A DNA stretch of 64,000 nt from Cranoglanis bouderius. Its lineage: Eukaryota > Chordata > Actinopteri > Siluriformes > Cranoglanididae. Below are positions 1 to 13,799 of this stretch, piece by piece. Positions within the stretch are counted from its first letter, which is position 1, and the number at the start of each line of letters is the position of its first letter. The DNA is taken from positions 22,653,260 through 22,717,259 of the forward strand of contig CM042543.1 in NCBI GenBank assembly GCA_023630585.1. The letters run 5' to 3'. The translations under genes were made by a program, and so were the position numbers. Under the pieces are notes generated by a model. It did not search any database. It was given only the letters and a program-made list of their open reading frames with translations, and was not told the DNA's origin.

Positions 1-116
1 TTGTCTCGGAGAGTTTTTCCTTTTTGTTATTGCCTGGGGCTATATCCGGAATTAGGGAAAGCTACTTTCTGACAATGTTGATTGGTAAAAGTGTTCTTAC
101 AAAACTGAATTTAGCA

Positions 117-525
117 CAGTCCCTCCAGGATTGTGCAATTCTGCGATCACAGAAATGAACACAGAATCAAGCAAACCCCGCAATGTTTGGAGGAGCTTGC
201 AATTTTTCAGAATTACCGCAGGTTTTCCGCAGATTTGGGCCAAGAATGGTCATCACAGCGCGCACTGAGCCAAAGCCCTCTTGGATTCACGTGCTTTGAA
301 CATGAGTACAGCTAAAAATAATTTTGTGCAACTGCAGTTTCACAAATTCAAGTAGTTTTCTGCAAAAAAAAAAAAAAAAAAAAAAAAAAAAGCACAAAAA
401 ATTCCGCAAGTTGCATCGCACATTTTGAAGAGGGAAAAAAAAAAAAAAAAAACGCAGCAAAATCACGCAATTTTGGCCTCGACAATCACAAAAAAAAAAA
501 AAAATCCTGGACGGAATCCCGTAAG
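117..525 (+). repeat. Non-autonomous DNA-transposon-like repeat, copy 1
   Basis: Begins CAGTCCCTCCAGGATT and ends with an imperfect inverted version near 505-520. Aligns by eye with the inverted copy at 13429-13799, sharing TCTGCGATC, CAGATTTGGGCC, CATGAGTACAGCTAAAA and TTTCACAAATTCAAGT blocks. Three internal A-runs of 14 to 31 bases look like later expansions. The family was not identified. Confidence 0.6.
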
Positions 526-3500
526 GGCGGATTAACTGAATTAAAGTGTGACTTGCAGAATGCAATCGGGACAACAGCAAAATTCTTAAATGCTCAGAAT
601 AGCTGTGCCGAGACATTTTGGTCTTTGAGCTAATCTAATAAGATCAGGGTGTCCGTTCCTTCCTGTTTCTGTTAATGGGACACTTTATGCCTTACACAAA
701 GTACACAATCAATTCATTACAAGTAACAAGAGAAAGTAAACCGCATGTTCAATACTGTTCTGCTGAATCAGCTATGAAAGAGAAGGTAATGAATAGATTA
801 TATATTTTAATTTGGAAAGCTCTTACTTCCTCTTATACAAGTACTATAGCATCACACGGGACACAATTTCACAACTTAACCACCTGACACTCGGTCTGAG
901 ACAAAGACAGTAAAAAGATTTAAATTATTCACGGGGCAAAAGTACAGTTGTCTGAACAAACTGTAAATGTAACGCCTCCTGGCCAGCACACATCCCCCCA
1001 GGTAAGTAAACGAAGCCAGTGAGAAACTGAGTGGAATTCCGATGACACAGGAAGTAACAAAAGATGAGTAAGAGGAGGAGGGGTTAACAATCTCAGTGAC
1101 CTTGATGAGTAGAGAGACGTATGACTGCCCCGTGATTTCTGTCTGCTCGAAACCCAAAACAAATATAGCTGCAATCAGTGATCATTGGGGTCCAAGCACC
1201 ACAAGGTTCATTAGGTTTTGTGGATATGGCAATTGTCAAAGTAGTCATGTTGGTATTGAAGGTATGATGCGCAGCGAGTTACACAATTTCCATGAGGACA
1301 CGGATCACCTGGGATTTTTGCTGATTTGGTCAGTCTTATTGTACGATTTAGAGATTACGGATTCTTGTTATCCGCTTGGAATGGACAAGGCAGCGGTGGC
1401 TTGGATTTTTCTTTTTTGGTGGGGCAGGATAACAGTAATAACTATTTAATAATTTCACTACTGTCTAATAGTAGCCCTACAATAAGCAGTTGAGAGTCGA
1501 CAACAGTCATCCAACATACAGTCTAGCTGCTCGTTTTGAATGGTTACATATATAACTTTGTTCAACGGTGTTCAATACAGCAGGTGTGTTTTCTGTCGCA
1601 TAATATTTTCATAATAATAAAAAATAATAATAATAATAAAAATAATAAAGTCGTGATATTTGAAGAATTATGCTTTAACATTAGCTATGAGGGGAAAAAA
1701 CTGCCAATATTCTGAAAATAAAGTCATAACACTATGAGAAGATACATATCGGAGCAACGTTGTGTTAAAATGAGGGATGTTGCAAATTTGGTGAAGGAAT
1801 CGCAGGCAGTGATCGGGTTCAAAGCTATCCTTCAACAAAACAGAGAATTTCCTCCAAGACCGTGTGGTTCTTTCTTCCAAATAAAGACATTTAAATAAAC
1901 CAATTCCTTAACCTCCCTCATCAACACAAAAACTCTCATCGGCACCATTCCATCCTAGTTTTATGACTTTAATCTCAATATTGTGACTTTTCTCTCCTAA
2001 TATTGGGCAATATACAGTAGAGGTTGTTCTATAAATTATGCTACAAAGAGACATTACCAGACAGAAAAACCTGTATGTATTATTTTCAATGCTGTGGTTT
2101 TCACCTATTTAGATGGAATAATATATGATCCAATGGCTAGGGCCAAGCTAGAGGATAATGAGGATGATAACAGGATCATTTTGAAGCCAATTTGCCCCTG
2201 TCGACCATCACCACAGGTGCCCTCGTTTTAGGCTGGCCATTCCAGATTATCCTGTGGTGTGTGTGTTGTGTAAAATCAAATCTTAACCTCGTCAATCTTC
2301 TCACAGTGGTGGCAGCCCCGATTAAATTTGTGAATGAAACATCTTCAATATTTATGACTCGATATCTGAATGTCTCATGTGAGAAAACAAGTCTCATTTC
2401 GTGACCTTTGTATTATAATATTCTATGTGGAAAATAGAATCTTTTCATAAGCAATTTCGGCAAGGTCCCGGTTTCCAAGAGTGGGGATTATTTTATTCTG
2501 GGTAAACCTTGTAACGTCAGGGATTTGATGACTGAAAAGCAATATAGGACAAAAGGGAAAAAAAAAAAATCAGTGAAATATGTCATTATATCTGGTGTTT
2601 CTCACATGATCATGTCCTTGGTTAAGATTGCATAATCTTGTGTGGTATACGTCAAGTTGCTTCTGACATAAATGTTTGTGTTTTGACTGAAAAGCAGTGT
2701 TACTTAGCCTTAATAGCTACTATGCATGAGCCTGCCATGCTTCTTCCATTGTGGGATAATGCCCTTTCATCTGAATAAGAGAGTATGACTGGTGCGCAGT
2801 ATTCGAGACACACCCGTGTGGATTTTGGGACTGGTCACTTCTGGCAGGGCTTCAGAAAAGGGGGGATGAATGGCAGAATGGCCACCACCATCAGCAGATG
2901 CAATGCCAAGAGGAACACGAGTAAGATGGACTGAAGATCGCAGCGATTTTTATTCTCCCTATTATTCTCCTGCTGTGCTGATGCCATTAGTCTTCACATA
3001 GGATTCACACAAGCGTGGTTCACTTTTACATGCCACACAGCTGGAATCAATTGCAGACAAGCACTAAAACGGTCATTTACTTCTGCAGTTAAAACCTCTC
3101 GTAGAGGACCACTTCACGGTAAATCCTTTTTAAGTGTATATTTGTTTATAGGGCATTTTACAAGCGTTTATATATGTTTACGTCTCTATATACGTTGTTT
3201 ATTACTTAGCACTGCTTGCATGATGTTTTGTGCTTTCGTGAACGTTCCACTGGGGCTGATTCTACAGCCAGTTAAAATCTAGGTTTAAGGCTACAGTGGG
3301 TAACATTCTTTTTAAACAATTAAAGTAGCCACCTCATTGAGCCAGTAGAGAAAAAGGATCATAAAACATGGTGTTGATGTGGTGCAGTGAGTCAGTGAGT
3401 CAGAGTAATCAGGCCAGAATGGGACTCATCTTATAAGAGGTCTCCGGCTCAATACTGGCTTTGCATCACAGATCTTTCTAACTGCCCGGTTGGTAGGTGG

Positions 3501-6500
3501 ACAAGTCAATAGCCAGGGCACCTGAGACAGGTTTTAATTCATAGTTGCCCAATGGACAAGGACGTTAAGCAACCAGACAAAAAATAAAAAATAAAAAAGG
3601 TACTCCTTGTTGACTTTTGAAAAATAATTAATTTGGTATGTAGGCCACAATCAAACTTTAATTAAAATGTGTTGCGGCACACCTCGATGCTGTAAATACA
3701 GCACTGGTTCCGACTCCCAACGCTTACTAGGCTTGTGCAGTATCCTTTTTCGTTTTTCCATGCTAGCAATTAAGCATTTTTTTTTTTTTTTTAAATCACA
3801 ACCGATCATCAAGAAACGAAAGAAAGAAGAAAAAAAAGACAGGAAAACCAGCATTTCCACCATGTCGGGTTTATGGAGAGTAGGGGAGGGCGTAATAATA
3901 TTACCAGCTGTGCAGTCAGGAACACAGCTGGATGGATTTTCAGCTGATTCTGCATCGTTTTCAATATAATCCTTTTATAAATTGGCAGTGTACTCTCCAC
4001 ATGGCCGACATTTTTTCCACTGGTGATGCTCTCAAATTCTCTCACTATTAGTGAACTCAAAACATTCTCCATTTACCTTGACAGAAAGTGAGGGGGTCTC
4101 CACGCCAGTTCAGTCTAGAGCATGTGAGATGGTGGAAGAGGAAGAAGTGGGAGTGGCCAGGCATACGTAACAAGTGTCATGTACACGTTATGCCATTACA
4201 GTGGTGGGGGGGGGGGGGGGGGATACTGGAAGCTGGTTACAATTGGGCTGTTCCTGCTAGTTGTCAGCATTTAGTCAGATTTTTTAATTAATTTCATGTT
4301 AATAAGGTTAGGAATGCTTGGAAAACTGAAGTCGGGACTGTAAGTAAACCTGACAAGATATTAGCTGTAGCTGAGCTTTTTATAAAATTGAAATAAAATT
4401 ATACATCATGTTAAACAGCAGTGGAGATACTTATTAAGCCAATACATTGGCTTTATGTCCTAATTTAATCTCCCGCTTACATTTTGCGAGCGAAGACATT
4501 CACGGCTTTATGTGTTTGGGAGCGACGAGTTACGTTAAGACGCATCAGAGAAAGATGTTTTGTTGCTCTGCCCCGAAGTCAGACAACATAAGCTATTAAG
4601 ACTGCTGCAGGATACAAGTCTAAAAGGAAACATATTATGTGATAGCTCTTAATAATCCTGACGCAACTTGTTTAACCCTCGACCTTTTAGTTGTACCCTG
4701 ATTCCTGTCCAGTTCACGTTCTGCCCCTCAATACCGCTTTCTCAACTTCCTGTTTTCCTGCATAAAAAAAAAAAAAAAATCATATGAACAAACACGTGCA
4801 TGACACTGTAACTAAAAGAGAGACTAATAACTGTGTGTGTGTGTTCATGCCTATACAGTGTATAAACTCATAAAATATCTGGAGAGATTGCAGATGTCAG
4901 CGGTTTAATTGCGATTCTTGCCCACAGGGCAGCCATCAATCTCATATGACGATTTCCAATGAGTAAACCAGCAGACACACAGTCAGACTGACTAATTTCC
5001 CCCCCCTTTTTTTTTTTGCCCCATCACTCACCATAAAGGCAGGTAAAAAAAAAAAAAAGTAGTAAAAATCAAGCAGAAGGTAAAACAGGCAATGTCACAA
5101 TGACCACTGTATGACTAAAATAGTCCTAATAATAAACAGTCACACTAAATGTGTCATTTGTTTCCGCAGATTATTTTGAAACAGTGGTTGGACAGACATA
5201 AGCGAGGAGTTTGTTTTGGCTTTAACTAAAAGTGCCAGGTGATCGTTTGAGATAAGCTGACCTCATGAGTAAGAAGGTCGTGTAAATGGTATGGCAGAGC
5301 AGAGAGGTGTTCGTAACCACCCATAAGCCTTCAGCGGCCAAAAGCCACAATTTCAGCTCAAAACACTGCAATCAGAAGGAGCAAAGCTAAAAGAATGCAG
5401 AAGGCTACAGCACCCTGGTCTGATAAGTAAGGAGTAAAACATGACATGGCATGCACAACAAGGTGGTGTGATGCGGCCGATTACTGGTACCAACCCAAAG
5501 ATCATTATTTTCAAATAACAGTGTGCCCTGAAGTGTTTTCTTCCTCTTACACTACAACAATTTGCCAACGATATACAAATTCTACGTTTTATGAAGAACA
5601 AGTCATGCTTTTTAATGGTTTATAATTACATTTAATGTTGTGGAACAACCATGTGATAAATTAGTTCCTGTTATCACTTATGCTACACCAGCCTGTCATT
5701 GTTTCCTCTCTCTTGAAGCTAATAAAACAAAATGCAGCTTGTCATGTTAACCGGAAACTAGAATGCTCTCTGGTGACTCTCCCCTGTGTTTTAAATTACA
5801 GCAAGGACTACTGTCAGAATGAACCATGAAAATGTACTGTACTTTTTTTTTTTTTTAAATGAAAAATATATAAATATTAAGATATATTAAAAGATATACA
5901 TCCAAACTGATCCAAAAACTAACATTCCAAATAACAAATAAAAACAGAGGCATCCAAAATGCATCAAAAACACTTAAAATAGCACAACAAAATTGGTCAG
6001 TTTTTAATTTCACCTCTAGAGGCCACTCTCGTACTGTACAATGACAGCGGACCCGGACAGCGGACAGGTGCCGATTAATCTGCAAAACTGATCAGTCAAC
6101 CTCTGAAGCACATGGTCTGGAGTGTGTTCACTTATACCAAGGCGATTTGCCAAAGATGACAATGTTTATTTTATAAATCAATCACTCGTCGAGCTTTAAC
6201 AGTTTAAAATTCAACCATCCGATAGACGAGTTAGTTCGTGTTCTCACCTACTTTATAGCCGCGATAAACAGTCATTGCCCCACCGGCCCCTCTTCCTCGC
6301 TCTCTCAAAAAACGCAGTCATTGTACTGAGAAACCAGAAGGCGTAAACTTCTGAAGTCTCGGTCCTGAAGACTTTCCTGTGCTGGGAAACTTTACAAAGC
6401 ATCATGACTGTTACATAGCGCTTACAAACTAGAATCCTTCCATAAACGCTAAATAAAAGTCTCCTAACAAAAGAAAAATGTCCCCACATCAAGAAATATA
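526..6500. other. No gene recognised; AT-rich with simple repeats
   Basis: No exon with convincing coding content or conserved motif was seen on either strand. Notable simple sequence: an (AAT)n run at 1614-1649, a T-run at 3777-3792 followed by purine-rich DNA, a G-run of about 18 at 4205-4222 and A-runs near 4765 and 5047. The longest open frames here, about 110 codons, look random. Confidence 0.6.
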
Positions 6501-7041
6501 CAGTACTGTGCAAAAGTTTTAGGCAGCCTGTTTTTTAGTACAAACTTTATTATAGATTTTTTTTCTTTTATGACTTCTACATTATCAAGTCAGTACAAAA
6601 AAACATTTTACATAGATTCTCAAACATTAGTTTTCTAGCACAAAATTAAATGTTACAGGAAAATGTTTGTTTTTCATTAAAGAAAGCAGCGTATTATGTA
6701 AGAGACACTTTTCAGACAGTAAACACAATGAAGGCTGCTGGGTTTTGCTGCAAAAATAAGAAGCGAGTGCGAAAGTCAAAGTCTCCAGAAGAACTGTGTC
6801 TGGTTCTGCAAGATGCTCAATAAAACTTACCAGCTCATTTCCTTATAAAACTGCACACATTGTACTGGAGACTATTTTTATTTTTTTGTCACACCAAATA
6901 TTGACTTTGTTTCATTTACTACTGTTTACTGCTCTTTATGGTATTCTTTTTTATTGTAGAAACATTTAATTTCATTATTTTGAAGACATCTTTGCTCTAC
7001 AGCATTTCTTTGCATGTGCCTAAATCTTTTGCACAGCACTG
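6501..7041 (+). mobile_element. Tc1-type MITE, family CAGTACTGTGCAAA, copy A
   Basis: Starts CAGTACTGTGCAAAAGTTTT and ends with the inverted TTTTGCACAGCACTG, flanked by TA on both sides as expected for Tc1/mariner. Length 541 bp. It shares its interior with copies at 9175-9872 and 37825-38356. A 31-codon frame is conserved inside (6728-6823). Confidence 0.85.
6728..6823 (+). pseudogene. 31-codon conserved micro-ORF inside MITE copy A
   Basis: Reads MKAAGFCCKNKKRVRKSK and ends PEELCLVLQDAQ with a stop. The same frame, with a few substitutions, is open in copies B (9536-9631, minus) and C (38029-38124). It may be a leftover of the parent transposase or chance retention; no family was recognised. 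Confidence 0.35.
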
Positions 7042-9174
7042 TACATTTTACTTTGTTAAATCATGTTGTTAAATCATCAAAAGCATGTTTTTTTTTTTAA
7101 TCCATTATAGATTATGCTGAGAGTCAGTCATACAAGCCCCTGTGTATAGTATAGTATGTACTACAGAAACAATAATGTATTAGAAAGAACACGCTAATAT
7201 AAAACTATTGTTCATGTTACAGCCGGAACTACTGTCCGAGCCGTGCTGTTATATAAAAACAACGCACACCTTCTGACCAATCCGACTGGAGAATTCACCA
7301 GCGCTGTGTTATAAATTATTTTTAATAGAAGTGGCCACAGAGACATTCACTGCTGATTCACTGCGTAGGAGCCATAATATCAGTATGGTGGGGGGTGGGG
7401 GGGTCTACTGGTCTAACATAATAACCCATAATAACGATAAGAGAGCAGACAGACCGGGCAGTTAGGACCTTTCTTCCTTCACAGAGAATCCAATTACTAC
7501 TGATGCATTTACACATTGTCTTATTTGGAAAGGCTTTCAGACACAATCATGGTACATTAGACAAAGGACAGTTGAGATTATGGAGACCCAGCAGGTGAGA
7601 CTGGAAACTTGATCTGACTTGAAAACAATTGGAACTTCCAAAACTGAAGATTTAAGACTTGCTCCCTGCTTTTGCCCTTGTTTACGAGAGAGAATAGATT
7701 AGCACCTTTACCAAACCATTTAACTTACATTTATTAGTAAATTAATCCTGTAGGCACAGCGTGTTTATTGATACCTTGTTTGTTTCACTTCCGCCCCATC
7801 GTCACGGGTTTCAGAGGATTATTATTGTAGCAAGTCCGGGATAAAAATTAACCACCATATCAGTGTTAAAAGAACTACTTGCGCCTCTGTGTGGTTCCCC
7901 AGGATGGCTGGTGAGAAACATGTACGGGCGTGTTTTCCTTGAGGGGGGAAAAAAAAGAAAAAAAAGAAGAAGTACGCAGCCATGCACACCACTCCGAGCT
8001 GGGAAGCGTCTCTTGTTTCTCTTCTCTTAAGCCCCATTACACTTGTCTGGTTAGACAGAGGCCTGCCAAGTGCTAACTATTTTCAGACACAGCTGGGTTC
8101 GGGAATGGGACCGAGACGGGAAAGCATGCTCCGTTTAGCTCGGCTGCGGTTCTGGCTTAAACCACATCATGCATTTCTTTCCCAAAGCCAGCAACATTGA
8201 GCTTATTACCTGCACGGCCCTTTCGCCATCAACGGGGAATAACAGAATGTGTGCCGTGCGTGTTATGATCGAAATCTTGGTGTCTGTTTGAACTCAACGT
8301 TTTTTAACAGGGGTGAAATGAGAGGAAATAGAGCTGTGTGGTAGGGTTGTTGAAATCGAACACCTCCTAAACACCTTCCTGAACTCTGCTGCTAAGTAAT
8401 CGCATGAAGATGCAGGTCATGCAAGACTCCGGCATGTGCTGCTCCTAGTTACTCTTCGTAGCCTGACAACTCAGTGGAGAAACGTGCCCTTTTCCCGTTG
8501 ATTCGTCATATTTACTAAGCGAGCCCTTAGGGCACAGACACAGGATTAGATACACACAAGCGTACATGGGAAACAATTAAGACAATTTTGATGCATGAAT
8601 CCACTAAATCTGACAAAGTGTTTTATGAATGCATGATGAAATGTGATCGGGGAGAACGTTTGCATTGTTCATATGCAGTTCCTTCCGTGCAGCACTCTAA
8701 AGAAGAAAAAAAAAAAAAAAGAAGAAAGAAAGAAAGAAAAGAAAGAAAAAAAATAAATAAGAGAGAGCTCACATTGGTCTCAATTGGCTTCCACACACAA
8801 AAAAAGCTTTACTGTTCCCAGCAGCACAACAGGAAGCAAAGTCATAGGCATTATTGAAGAACACAGGCAAATTAATCAGTGGCCACCGAGCAATGCCAGG
8901 GCGCGTTACAGAAGGGCACATTGACTTGCAAATTCATTCCGCCACACTCCTGCCTTTTCCAGAAGGATAAAAATGCTGAGTCTTTTATTTACGCAATCGT
9001 GTCAGACGCGAGTTAACGCTCATTCCAAAAGTGGCATTTAAAATACGATGGGAGCAAAAGGCTGCACTTATATTTCCTTGGTTAGTACTCTGGGAGCATC
9101 ATTCCTAGCCGTACTAATCACCGAGTACTCCACATATTTACACAAGCCCTGAGTAATAAATATTTACAGATATA
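7042..9174. other. No gene recognised; purine-rich tracts
   Basis: Contains a G-rich stretch at 7387-7402, a purine run at 7943-7971 and an almost pure purine tract at 8697-8766 (AAAG-type repeats). No exon-like segment was identified. Confidence 0.55.
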
Positions 9175-9872
9175 CAGTACTGTGCAAAGGTTTTAGGCAC
9201 CCTATATTTTTTAGTACAAACTTTGTTATAGACTTTTTTTTTATTTTAGGACGTCTACATTATCAAGTCAGTACAAAAAAACATTTCAGATTCCAAATGA
9301 CTGGAAAAATTAAAATGTTACAGAAAAATGTATGTCATTAAAGAAAGTAGCATATTACGTAAGAGCAAAGATGCCTTCAAAATAATGAAACTAAACGTTT
9401 CTACATTTAAAAAAAATAAATAAATACCGTAAAGAGCAGTAAACAATAGTAAATGAAACAAAGTCAATACTTGGTGTCGCAAAAAAATAAAAACACTAGT
9501 CTCCGGTATAATTTAAGGAAATGAGTTGGTAAGTTTTATTGAGCATCTTGCAGAACCAGACACAGTTCTTCTGGACACTTTGACTTTCGCACTCGCTTCT
9601 TATTTTTGCAGCAAAACCCAGCAGCCTTCATTGTGTTTACTGTCTGAAAAGTGTCTCTTATGTAATACGCTGCTTTCTTTAATGACGTACAAACATTTTT
9701 CTATAACATTTCATTTTGTGCTAGAAAACTAATGTTTGGGAATCGAAAATGTTTTTTGTACTGACTTGATCATGTAGAAATCATAAAACAAAAAAATCTA
9801 TAACAAAGTTTGTACTAAAAAAAAAAAAACAAAAAAAAAAAACAAGGTGCCTAAAACCTTTGCACAGGACTG
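9175..9872 (-). mobile_element. Tc1-type MITE, family CAGTACTGTGCAAA, copy B
   Basis: Terminal inverted repeats CAGTACTGTGCAAAGGTTTT and AAACCTTTGCACAGGACTG. TA flanks the left end; the right flank is TG, one change away. Length 698 bp, longer than copies A and C through A-runs at 9808-9841 and other insertions. The interior is reversed relative to copies A and C. Confidence 0.82.
9536..9631 (-). pseudogene. Conserved micro-ORF inside MITE copy B
   Basis: Minus-strand frame of 31 codons beginning MKAAGFCCKNKKRVRKSK, differing from copy A by one residue (Ser to Cys before PEELC). See copy A for interpretation. Confidence 0.35.
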
Positions 9873-12504
9873 TGTGTGCTTTCACACCTGTTTGCTGAGT
9901 CTGTATCCGAGTGAAATAGATACTTCTGGTTTGTTTTCACACTGCACATAAGTAAATGAACCAAAGAAAAAAAAAGGAAAAAAAAACAAAAACATTGGCT
10001 TAGGGGCATGCACGGCTGAAGACGATAAAAGGAAAAAGGTAAACAAATCTTCGGCAAGCACACTTCGAAATCCCGAAAAAAAATCACCCGAACATGGAGG
10101 ACACGGAGCCAGAGCTAAATAAATGATGAGATAATTATATGATTAGCTGGTTTAAAATATTTTGTGTGTCACATCCAGTGTTTATTTTCTCCAAATATCT
10201 CTTGGCTCAGTTTAGCAGTGTTGCAGCTATTAAAAAAAAAAAGTAGAGTGAAGGGAACAATCTGGAACAATCGATTTTCCCTCCATATATGCAGGACAGA
10301 TGTGTTTTGTCCTGAAGCAAGATGTAACTCCAGTCAGCATGCAGAGCAGGTGCTAAATGCAAGTCATGCTCTTCACACAGGAAGAACATCCAGCTGTGAT
10401 CTGTTCACCACTTAGCGCCGGCCCGGAGTTAAACATTTGCTCTGTAACGCAGTGTAATACTACAAGGAAGGTGTTAAACAGCTTGCCCTGCTGTACACCT
10501 ACATCTCGCAGACGCTACTGTGGAACAACAAAAATGATCCATGAAGCAGAAACATGCATCTTCAGCACACTGTGGTGTTTCGATCACTCACTTTGATCAC
10601 AACTTCTTCAAAATTACTGGGATCAGGATTTGAGCCCAGGCTGGAATCTGATGCTAAAATTGTTTTAATTAAGTACAATGTCCCTGAAATAAAGCTAATG
10701 GTAAATAACATCAACTACTGGCCGGTGTTCTTCCATGCTTAGCCTTATTACACTAAGAATGTGATGAGATATTGGTATACTGTAATAAGGAAGTCTAAAA
10801 TAGTTGTAGTGTAGTTAAGTTTAAGTATGGATAGTGACATCTCAGAAAGCATTATATCCAGGTTCCTTGTGCCCTTTGAAATACGCTATCTTCAAAACTT
10901 TTTAAATTAACATACTGGGTTCAAATAAGAGAAAACTATATTTCTACATGACATTGATAAACTACTGAAGGCCATGAGCGCTCATTAATTATTTAAGTAC
11001 GTTCCCCCCACCAAACAAATAATCCAAAACTGCTGCAGTGTTATATAGCAGTTAACAACAACCTCTTTTAATGTGAAGTTGTAAACAGATACTCTTATGT
11101 ACCAAAAACAAGTGTAATAATATTGTGCTGGGGTCAGCACCAGAATTTTTCCATAACGTTCCTGCCCTAGTTCACAAACGAGGCTGCATTTGACTCACCG
11201 CAAAAGTGGGAAGTCAGAGCTGGAAATTGTGTCATTTTGCGACGAACATGAGTTCCGGCTACAAAGTAGTCTGGACGATACTGAAAGAAAAAAAATCTAG
11301 CTCTTTTCAGCGTTATGAACGATTCTTTATTACGATTTCAAATTTTTTTTTTTGTTCTTACATAATGCAATTATAAATAAATTGCGTAATTTTTCAAAGT
11401 TTCCCCGCTTCGTCTGTAGAACACGCCGAGGTCGAAAACGATGTACTTCCGACCGAAGTTACCGCTTAGGATTTAATGCATTATGTTTTACATAAACTTG
11501 TTTATCTGACTTTTCAAACCTGTACCAACTCCATATCTCTGGAGTGATATGTGAACCTCAGGTCATCAGCGAAGTGCTGCCTGTTTATCTTGGCGGGGTT
11601 TATGTTGTTTTTGTTGTTTTTAATCTAAGTGCGTAGTGTTTGAAGGTCGTGGGGGGTGTTTAGACTGACAAGACAAGAGTAGACTGTATTTGTCCTTCAT
11701 ATTGATTTAAACTTTTAATCCCGTTTGTTCATGGATGTTCTATGTTATATCTCGATTAGGACGTTCCGAAAATCGTGTTAAAACATTAACCAAATTAATC
11801 GTGAAACTAAACTCACCCAGCACTACTACACAGTGAGGGAAAAAAAAAACAAATATGGATGTCTCAATGTTCATATTTTGTTGGCAACGATCTATCTAGC
11901 TGACTGTGATGAGTGAAATAAATTTACCTCGCTCATCAAATTTACCTAAATCTTCAAAGATTTAACAAGCGAATATGTTGACTGATCTAAAGCAAATCCT
12001 TGTATATAACACAGAACTCATTTAAAGGTAAGATATACTACTTAGTGTATGGCTGATGTTGTGAGCAGCCATGTTGTCACTTGCTGAACTCGAGTTGAGG
12101 AGCCCATCCTGAGATCCCGAATAGGAATTCGTAGTTTAGAGTTCGTATTCCTTGTTTTTTTTTTTCCCCTAATCAGAGTTACGACCTTTAGTTAAATGCA
12201 GAATTAGCTCTTGCTTCATCTTTATCTAAAGAGAGCGACACCGCAGTGCTTTAGTCCTTCAGTCTGTCTAGCGCTCTCATCTTCTCACCCGTACACTCGG
12301 TTCCTCATTCTGCTCAACTTTTCATTCGAATACCACCGACAATAACATTACATTCTGGAACTTCGAGTCCAATACAAAAATGCTAGTGGGGGGGGGGGAA
12401 GAAGAAAGAAGACTTCTCACAGGAATAAAGACAATCCTGGATCGACCTACAAATTACTTTCCGAACCGATCAGTTCACATCACAAGCATTTCGATATAAA
12501 CATG
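9873..12504. other. No gene recognised
   Basis: AT-rich intergenic or intronic sequence. Short A and T runs occur at 9967-9990, 10234-10243 and 11342-11354. No splice-bounded coding exon or tRNA-like fold was identified. Confidence 0.5.
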
Positions 12505-12650
12505 TTTAATGTGTTTCAGGTGGAGGTTTCCTTGTGTGAGCTAGTGACCAAAATGTTGCGAGTTTAAATCCCATGACTGCCAGAGAACCATTGTTGGATC
12601 CTTGAGCAAGGCTGAAGTGCCTCAAGCAGATGCTTGGACCGGATTCCAAT
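12505..12650 (+). repeat. tRNA-derived SINE fragment
   Basis: Contains a B-box-like GCGAGTTTAAATCCC and the downstream phrase GGATCCTTGAGCAAGGC, typical of teleost tRNA-type SINEs. It resembles the copy at 47056-47205. The A box is weak, so assignment is tentative. Confidence 0.45.
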
Positions 12651-12833
12651 ACACTCTCAGAAATAAAAGGTACCAGAATATACTTTTTTTTTGTTACTGG
12701 CATGGTACCATCAAGGATACATATTTTGCACCTTTAGTAGGAATCCGTTACTTGGGAAAGTGCAGGTTGTGTCCCTTTAATGAGCCGTTAGAATACAGCT
12801 TTAAACCTGGTCCAATTACATACTTTACATTAG

Positions 12834-13388
12834 GGCTGTGCCATATCGTATCGGCCATGATATAACAGTACATTTCCTCCCTATGATAAGAATTCGTCAT
12901 CCCACAATACTGACGATACTGAAGAAACGAGAACAAGCAAGCCGGAAGGAGGTGTTCGAACCCTAGATGAGGAAGAAGAATTAATCTCCCAAAAAGGAGC
13001 TTCCTCTGTAATATGGAAGTGGTTCAGATACAACATTTCCATTTGTTTTTCCTGGGTTTAGATTATGAATCCTGCGAGTACCGGTGTTTGTGTTTTCACT
13101 GGAATTTCAATTTGTGAATAAAATTCTATTCATATTCTATTTTTTAGCCTATTTAACTGGTATAGTTTAGTATCTGATGGTGGTCAAGATTAAGTTTTCC
13201 TTTTTTTTTCGGATCAATGTTTGTTTGCACGACTCTCAAGGCCGTATGTTGATGTGACTTGTGGCTAAAAACATTCAAAGCGTTGAATGCTACTGTTTTA
13301 TTAATATATCGTCATTTATATCGCGACCGCAAAAAATACCATGGAATGTTGTAATATAGCTTTAAATCTATATCGCCCGTGCCTACTT
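12834..13388. repeat. Nested repeat with TAGGGCTGTGC ends
   Basis: Begins TTAGGGCTGTGCCATATCG and ends TATATCGCCCGTGCCTA, which are imperfect inverted copies; hAT-like non-autonomous elements of fish have such ends. No coding content. The borders are approximate. Confidence 0.45.
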
Positions 13389-13428
13389 TAGATTACGTTT
13401 AAAGTTACACCATATTCCAGTCTATACA

Positions 13429-13799
13429 TCATTTTGCAGAGGGTTCTTTCTGATCGTCGTAGCCAAAAATTCGAGATTTTGCCAAAATTTCCGACGCAAT
13501 TCGCGGAGATTTTTTTCCGCGGAAGACCACTTGAATTGGTGAAATTGCGACTGCACTAAACTGTCTTTCGCAGTGATGTTTGTTGGCGAACGAGACCTTT
13601 TAGCTGTACCCATGTTCGACGCGCGTGAGGCGAAGGCGGCCTCGGCTGAACGCGTGCTGTGATGACGTCACAATGACGCGTCTCGGCCCAGATCTGCAGC
13701 GATTTTGAAAAATCGCACGCTCCTGCGAATAATGCCGAGTTTGCATTATTGGTTTTTATTCGCATTCGTTTCTGAGATCGCAGAATCCCTGAGGGACTG
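13429..13799 (-). repeat. Non-autonomous DNA-transposon-like repeat, copy 2
   Basis: Inverted relative of 117-525, better preserved and more CpG-rich. Its 13799 end reads CAGTCCCTCAGGGATTCTGC on the minus strand. The minus strand also has a short frame, MGTAKRSRSPTNITAKDSLV and onward to FHQFKWSSAEKNLR, which copy 1 keeps in degraded form; it may be a transposase N-terminus. It includes a TGACGTCA palindrome. Confidence 0.6.
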
